Source: Adiantum capillus-veneris
Taxonomy: Eukaryota > Streptophyta > Polypodiopsida > Polypodiales > Pteridaceae
DNA length: 64,000 nt
NCBI GenBank assembly: GCA_014529385.2
Contig: CM043969.1
Span: 17,553,446-17,617,445 of the forward strand
Reading direction: 5' to 3'
Part shown: positions 55,901 through 64,000 of the stretch, piece after piece
How the letters are laid out: the number at the start of each line of letters is the position of its first letter
Position numbering within the stretch: position 1 is the first letter of the stretch
The notes under the pieces: generated by a model
Database searches by the model: none
What the model saw: only the letters and a program-made list of their open reading frames with translations
What the model was told of the DNA's origin: nothing
Program-made: the position numbers and the translations under genes

Positions 55901-56690
55901 CTACTATAGGTAAAAGAGATAATCTACAAAGACATGCAAGAAGATGGAGCAGATAAAGACCACCCAAAGTGGAGGTTGAGCTGGTTGAACAAGAATCCGC
56001 GGTATTTGATTATGTTCACAAGAGCACCTGCAACCCTGCAAAGAGATCCAACATTTTGTCCTATACCCAGAGTAAGGACATGGCAAGATCATGAGGCACT
56101 GACAAAGAAGTTGCCAACCTGGCTGAACTACCCTAGACTGCCAGCTCCAGAGAAAGGACAAGCAATAGAGGAATACATGGTGAAAACCCTAACGGGCGCC
56201 ATGTCTTTGTTCAAGAGTCTACCAGATCTCTCATGCGCAATGTTATACAAGATATGCCGAATGCTGCTCACTTGTATTGAAGTTTTTCATCAGTCAGAGC
56301 AAGCAGGCACCCCGTGGATATCATTTCTCAAGGGAAACAAGGGGTTATGCTATGATCTTAGTGGTCAGCCTTCCGAAGAAGTACTCTATGGCTTCTACGC
56401 CCGGTGTATGTTCTTACCTTCACATAATATGCTGGTGTTTGAGGAAGCTTTCTACACTGGATTCTTCACTTGGTGAACGAAGATCTTTGCGCTAGTGATC
56501 AGCAACCTCACATCCAAATTTGTAGGCTACTCAACGGTGGAGCTGAAGAACAGAGTGACCATGCAGTTTCTGCAAATGCTAGACAAAGAAAGAAAAATTA
56601 GATACCATAAGGCACTAAATGCGCGTAAAGACCACCTCGCCAGCCGTCAACCCAAAGATTATTTCAGCCCATAAAGCTGTGTCAAGGGAT
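52947..56690 (+). pseudogene. Long coiled-coil ORF of the old gypsy element (about 1,240 codons, broken)
   Basis: One protein is spread over two phases: phase of 52947 to 54899, then the next phase to about 56673. In-phase stops are at 53621, about 53747, 54899, 55138, 55209, 55774 and 56476. Domains in order: a basic N-terminus; a globular part (KAYELLSTIKEDG, VVITKDIVVDALRLP, then YLGGTEVLTRIAYHAIG) reminiscent of plant transposon-associated ORFs; a Ser/Lys/Arg tract; a long Glu/Lys/Gln helix (54240-54400); a Thr/Ser/Gln/Glu low-complexity stretch to 54900; a coiled coil (54920-55560); a Trp-rich C-terminal domain (WLNKNPRYLIMFTRAPATLQ, LCYDLSGQPSEEVLYGFYAR). It lies between pol and the PPT, so it is a 3' accessory ORF. 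Function unknown. Confidence 0.65.
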
Positions 56691-56712
56691 GACACAGGTG
56701 AGAAGGGGGTAA
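56675..56712 (+). promoter_or_regulatory. Hairpin and polypurine tract of the old plus-strand element
   Basis: GTGTCA-aggga-TGACAC can fold just before the purine tract GTGAGAAGGGGGTAA (56698-56712), which abuts an LTR beginning TGTTAGCAATAAGC. This fixes the plus orientation and shows that the coiled-coil ORF belongs to the same element. Confidence 0.8.
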
Positions 56713-57600
56713 TGTTAGCAATAAGCTAACACGGACACCATTTTTCGGAGTTCTCTTTGTAATACATTTATTATTTTGATAAATTGGGAATATTGTAACT
56801 CCTATTTTCTTGGATAAACTCTGTAATTAATGAGCCGAGGCTACAAGCTTCCAGATCGTATCAGCCAGTCATTTTCCAGCTTTGGTAGAACTCCAGATTA
56901 TTAGTTTTGACCACCCAAAAACCTTGGCTAACATATAAAAGCCAATTTTTGTAAGCTTTTTATAAGTTTTTGGATAAGAAATACACAGCGTGCGCTAACG
57001 GTGCTCACTCCTCTCCTTCTCGTGCTTCATACTCCCTCCTCGGTTGTCACATTGTAATTGTGGTTGTTGCATTGCAACTGCAGGTAAGAGCTCTACGCAT
57101 TGATATAAGCAGTTCACAGTATTTCATAGCTTTTGGCGTCGCCGCGAGCCGTGGCCTAATTTCATCATAACTAGGAATTTACACTTCCAAATAAATATCT
57201 AATCATAGGCGACGTATTGGGGTATCATTGCTTAGCATTTAGATGCATTCTGGGTTGAAAACAACTAGGTCAAAAATCCACTGCTGTTAATAATCGCGAT
57301 TTTGGAACTTGACCTAAAGTGGAGTTTGAGATCATAAGCATGTGTGCTTAGGTCATATAAACTTGTCCTAAAATTTTCATTACGTTTGGATGTCATATGA
57401 TGCTGTAACGGATGTGATTCGTTTGCCGACGATGAGCAATTGGATTTTGGTGATTTCAGTCACTTGAGTGTAGCCTGAGTTAGATGCGAGTTGTTAGTTG
57501 TTTTCGGAGAGATTGACACCCTCTTGTAGCCTCTATGCACTAGTCGAGTCAGCTTCATCCCATGGATTGACAAATTAATCGTGGTTCTCGCTAATACTAC
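56713..57600 (+). mobile_element. 3' LTR of the old plus-strand gypsy element (right end uncertain)
   Basis: Starts TGTTAGCAATAAGCTAACAC, itself an inverted repeat (TGTTAGC / GCTAACA). A TATA box TATAAAA lies at 56934-56940, about 220 bp into the LTR. AACTGCAGGTAAGAGC (57077-57092) resembles a splice donor. I could not define the CA end or a matching 5' LTR; the element is cut off on its left at 42194. Confidence 0.6.
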
Positions 57601-57639
57601 AATAAGATAGGATGGTGAGGTTCGACATGCGTCCCACAT

Positions 57640-59797
<2,158 letters not shown>

Positions 59798-59874
<77 letters not shown>
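59798..59874. repeat. TA microsatellite
   Basis: About 38 TA units. Confidence 0.97.
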
Positions 59875-59876
<2 letters not shown>

Positions 59877-60864
59877 TGCCTGACTATTTGAATATATATA
59901 TCTAACACGAGTATTTCAAATTTCTATAACACAATCCCCGGTCTCATATTCTCGTTTGATAAATGCTCCATTAACTTTGCTTTCTTATGAGTTGCTCTCT
60001 TTATCTGTGGATGAAGTCGATTTATGCTATTAAGTTGAACTCCAAAGTTTTTCTTCCCACATTTCAGTTTCAACAAGGTTATGGCTCACTTTTTGTTTGT
60101 GTTCCACCTTAATTTATTTTTGACTTTGCAATTTTTGAGTCCAGGTGCCCAAACTGTACGTTCTAAATGTAAAATCTATTTGCTTCTAGTTTTCTTGCGA
60201 CAAAAATTAGTGGTTTAATACTTACTCACATATACAGTCCACCTCATCGATCACACCCTCATCTCACACAAACCCTTGGTCACATTACCCAGCACACTAT
60301 TTGAGACAATGTACATTTTTGTGGCCAGGATCTTAAGGGTTCAATTGAATTGGAGTGGAAAATTTTCTACACATATTAGAGCTCCTATGCCTAAATAGGG
60401 CAAGACTCACCCCTTTGCAATACTATTATGGCAAATTATGGACGTCAATAAATGTGTACTAGAGTGCCTATGCTTGGTACGGCATGACTCTTCGTGGTTA
60501 TATTATATGTGGAACTGGCCCACCATGGATGAATATGAAAGGATATGATGGCTTGGTATGGCAAGGTGGAAGGGTGACAACAACTAGTGGTCTATTTGGA
60601 ACAACATTTCTGACCAATGTTGCACTCCATACCTATGCACATTTACTTCATTTTATGCACTCCCATCCCACCATACACATGTTACACATATTTTCACTTT
60701 TAAATTGCTTCTTACTAATCATTGTTTCTCTTTTGGTCTTCAATTACTCATTGTGTTATGTAGGCATGTAGCCAGCATCTTGTACCTCGCACTCGACTCC
60801 ACCACTTACGTACCTTGCAACTGAGGATAATTGCTTTTCCAACCCTCGAGTATGTCATGGATAA
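59875..60864. other. Unassigned DNA
   Basis: A 95-codon plus-strand frame (60484-60771) has an unremarkable composition with a hydrophobic C-terminus; I do not recognise it. No repeats seen. Confidence 0.35.
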
Positions 60865-61155
60865 ATATTTCTTTGTTGGCATATGACTTCTATATTCTGT
60901 GCTCATGATATTTGCCAAGTATGCAGATTAGTCTATTTTATGGGTTGCAGTATGTTGTATTTGGCATTTTGTAGGGTCTTCCACACATCCGTTTATAGTA
61001 GTGGTCTTCCACGCATCCACTGCTACAAACAGATGCATGGAAGACCCTAAAACATACCAAAGACAACATATTGCAACCCATAAAACAGACTAATCTGCAT
61101 ACCTGACAAATATTGTGAGCACAAAATAGAAATTGTACACCAACAAAGAGATATA
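60865..61155. repeat. Long hairpin (foldback element or MIRNA-like locus)
   Basis: Arms 60865-61004 and 61017-61155 are complementary over about 140 bp with roughly 85 percent match, separated by a 12-base loop (61005-61016). Paired landmarks include GCAGATTAGTCTATTTTATG, GGGTTGCAGTATGTTGT and GGGTCTTCCACACATCCG. No terminal duplication is evident. Candidates are a foldback/MITE insertion or an inverted duplication giving rise to small RNAs. Confidence 0.85.
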
Positions 61156-61640
61156 GAGCACGTGAGAGAGCAAAAGAGCACATACAGATGCACCTCCTAG
61201 ACCGGAGTGCCACACCAGCACCACAAGAGAGAAGAGAGGAGGGGAGGGAAGAAACACACAAGTACTGGGTACAATCTCCCCCCATGCAAGAGTGAGCATT
61301 TATCTCTTGCACGTATTTTATTTATAGATTCTTCAATGCTCAAAATTAATACACATGGGCCAGACGACACAAATAACCATAGCTTATAATGAGGACTTGA
61401 GTAATAAATGTACATATACTTTATCCATAACACATTTGGTGCTTGGGAGACATAATTGTTGCAAGCATGTTTGCTCTTTAGTCCATTTCATTCTTCCAAG
61501 TAGAGTGACAAATTCTACTTGGTGTTTGAGAGACGTCATCATCACAAACATGATTGTAAGAATGCATACTACTTAAATTTGTGCTCAATAAAAAGAGAAC
61601 TAGTCTTATATGACAAAAACATTGATCATTTAAAAGAAAC
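61156..61640. other. Unassigned DNA beside the hairpin
   Basis: Contains the A/G-rich tract GAGAGAAGAGAGGAGGGGAG (61228-61247). Short frames on both strands (for example 60938-61312) run into the hairpin and are not credible. Confidence 0.35.
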
Positions 61641-61645
61641 ATGTA

Positions 61646-62153
61646 AATTTAAGGGAAAATTACCAAAATACCCCTCTAATTTGTGGAAATTCCCAATATA
61701 CCCCTCAAATTTCAAAAATTCCCAAAATACCCTTGTATCTATTTTCGTTGGATTCTTCAAGATTTTCTAATCTTTATTCTTGTTTGACAATTGAGATCGG
61801 TTTTTGAGTGCTTACATGTAATTTGCCGCCAATTACCTCGCAAAAAAAAAGCAAAACATGTCTAAAAATAATGAAGCAATTCATCTCCAAAGCCTACATA
61901 ACCGACTCAAATTTTAGTTTTAGCATCCTGTATGGTAGACAATCACTCTTCCTATGAAAAGCTACATTTTTTTTTGCTTTTGGAGAAATTTACTCTCACA
62001 ACCAGGGGTAATTTGGGAATTTTGGAAAATTTGAAGGGCATTTTGGAAATTTATGACAAATTATGGGGGTACTTTGGGAATTTTTTTAATTTGAGGGGTA
62101 TTTTGGGAATTTCCACAAATTAGAGGGGCATTTTGGTAATTTTTCCTAAATTT
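61646..62153. mobile_element. MITE-like element with long terminal inverted repeats
   Basis: The left arm (61646-61738, AAATTTAAGGGAAAATTACC...) is the reverse complement of the right arm (about 62060-62153, ...GGTAATTTTTCCTAAATTT) at over 90 percent. The right arm extends inwards to about 62005 with more units of a ~30-bp repeat, GAGGGGTATTTTGGGAATTT. The 270-bp centre is AT-rich with no frame. Small size, long TIRs and no coding capacity fit a non-autonomous DNA transposon, possibly Mutator-like. No clear target duplication. Confidence 0.65.
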
Positions 62154-64000
62154 AAACTCTCATATCAAAAAATCCACTTGTTAATTTTGCGGTCAAAATT
62201 ACTTCAAAGCAACAAACAACACAACCAATGCTCTATTGATCAACATAGTGATCAAAATCAGTCCACATTATCAATTAATCTTGCGCTACATTGTCAATTA
62301 GCAATAGACAATAATAGTCTTTGCATTCTTCAAATGCACTAAATAACTTCATCACTACAAACAAAACATTTCAATCACATTGTACTAGATTGATTCATCT
62401 AAAGTGTAAGCTTTTGTCTTTCACACATTACAATAATCGATAATTTTAAATTGTACTATATCAATTTATCTAAAGTACAAGCTTAAAGCTTTCACACATT
62501 ACAATAATCGGTAATATTGATCAAATCTTGCAATTGATTCTCATTGGAAATGAGGATTAATTGCAATCTTTGACGATTTTCATATCTATCTGAAGTGCAA
62601 ACATGAAGTTCTCACACTCCACGATAGATCTTTGAAAGCTTATTTATTTGCATTTGATGCACGTGTACAATCACACAGTATGATAGACGTAGCAATCCAA
62701 ATAAAGATATTGTAATATCAATGTATTTGGACATGAGATTCCTAAATTTTGATTCCAGTGAAAGCATAGTGTGATGGCTCTACACATGAGAACAAAATTT
62801 CTATCTATGTTCACTTTGAGGTGAGAAAGTATCTGCACGTCAAAAACGAACTTACCTAAATAATACTGACCTCTATTCTATTATATTTTGCTGACAGGGA
62901 ACCTCATGTGAGATCACACTCTGCACACAATGGTAATCTCTAAATTATATCACTAAGTCACTTCCACATGTCACTAAACTCAGCACGTAGCACAAGTGAT
63001 TCTTAAAAAATAAACACCTTGTATGAGTGAGAGTTTGAGCTCTACACAACATACAAAGTTTACATAATTTGATTTTTAAAAAAATAATTAATAAAATTTT
63101 AACAAAGCATTAAATTAAATTTAATCAAAAATTTTTTAAAAAATTAAATGTTTATTTTTTAAATTATAAACAAAATTCATTTTTTTGTCTCCTATTGACA
63201 TGGAATACCTTTTGTGAGGAACACTAGTCTCAACAAGGTGTGTTGCCGGTATATATACTTTTTTTTCGATTAATACATCTTTTGATTGGAAATTTTTTTC
63301 CCCTAAACATCTTTTGATCGAAAGATTTTTTGATTGAAAGATACTTCTATCAAAAAACTGAGAAAAAAAAAACAATGTCCGTTTTTCGTGACCTGTCACC
63401 GTATAATACGCCCATATAATATGGGGTTAGGTAAAATACGCCCGTATATGACATATTATATGTTTCTCGTATATCATATAATGCAACTTAGGTTGTAGTT
63501 AGAATGGGTATCCCAAGAGTTTGCAACATATGGAGAGATGATTGGATTCGACACCCTAATGGCCCAGCTTACACGAACACAACATGCCACTTTGTTCAAA
63601 AAAACCAAAAGTACATGAAGATTGAAAGAGAAAACCTTGGCTTCTTTTAATAGCAATGTAAATCTCATAAATGTGAGCTCCCCTTATTTTATGCAAGAGC
63701 CTTCCTCAAGACCATCATGAACTATGCAGAAGCCTGATGAAATTAACACATGAGCCGCTCCTTGAAAGTTTTTTTGCATGTGCATAAAATTCTTCTATGG
63801 GCAAAAATAGCTACTAATGACTAACAAGAAAAGTTTAGCTACTAACAAAAAATTACATTCTCATCACAATTATGTGACCATGTAAGACTATCAGTGTATT
63901 CCATTGTCTACAAAGGACTCATATGTTTGTAGAATCTATAGTTCAAATTGTTTGTCCAAAAAAACATCTAGAAGGTGTTGTAAGCACCTCAGTACACAGC
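62154..64000. other. Unassigned AT-rich DNA with a degenerate 71-bp repeat
   Basis: TGTACTAGATTGATTCATCT (62381) recurs at 62452 as TGTACTATATCAATTTATCT, both followed by CTTTCACACATTACAATAATCG; a third, weaker unit lies near 62580-62630. 63060-63180 is extremely AT-rich. Around 63380-63480 ATACGCCC-TATA phrases and short TATATGA/TCATATA inversions recur. No gene recognised. Confidence 0.4.

Noticed and set aside
56713-57600. A matching 5' LTR for the old plus-strand element within 51000-52900
   Set aside because: Apart from the shared palindromic word I found no collinear match to the 56713 LTR there.

Overview
This is nuclear DNA from a land plant with a large, repeat-rich genome. The evidence is Ty3/gypsy and Ty1/copia LTR retrotransposons with plant-type primer-binding sites (complementary to initiator Met-tRNA), hAT and CACTA-like DNA transposon traces, foldback/MITE-like inverted repeats, and very long CT, GT, TA and poly-G tracts. 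I cannot fix the species. A fern, lycophyte or gymnosperm is a guess from the style of the gypsy elements. I found no convincing single-copy host gene, tRNA, rRNA or CRISPR array; almost everything recognisable is mobile DNA in some state of decay.

Layout. 1-2000: a hAT transposase fragment and a 175-bp tandem array. 2300-4600: the 5' end of a minus-strand gypsy element (gag start, PBS, LTR). 5640-8800: copia LTR and reverse-transcriptase relics plus a decayed gypsy LTR. 9872-13176: an old element bounded by ~1-kb direct repeats. 13700-16000: two poly-G tracts, each followed by related CACTA-like sequence. 16880-18530: a broken minus-strand gypsy RNase H/integrase. 20561: a diverged stand-alone copy of a small ORF. 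21879-23099: LTR fragments.

23100-42193 is the core: a minus-strand Ty3/gypsy element (dual RNase H, Tat-like) in tandem form LTR-INT-LTR-INT-LTR with a period of 8592-8593 bp. Each internal unit reads LTR, PBS, two related small ORFs of 70 and 72 aa, gag, protease-RT-RNase H-second RNase H-integrase, polypurine tract. Both units share the same two nonsense codons but have separate one-base deletions, so they were duplicated after the parent was already damaged. The outer ends of both terminal LTRs are missing.

42194-57600 is an older plus-strand gypsy element (protease, RT, integrase, an extra protease-like piece, a long coiled-coil ORF, PPT, 3' LTR). Its RT gene is split by a minus-strand copia-like element (43657-49016, TSD TTGGG), which itself contains a solo LTR (44612-47288) of the tandem gypsy family. 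This gives three nesting levels. 57600-64000 holds microsatellites, a 290-bp near-perfect hairpin (60865-61155), a 510-bp inverted-repeat element (61646-62153) and unassigned AT-rich DNA.

The strongest candidate for something undescribed is the pair of small ORFs between PBS and gag. They are about half identical to each other over 53 residues. A diverged copy 10 kb away differs from the 70-aa ORF mostly at synonymous codon positions, the signature of selection on a protein.
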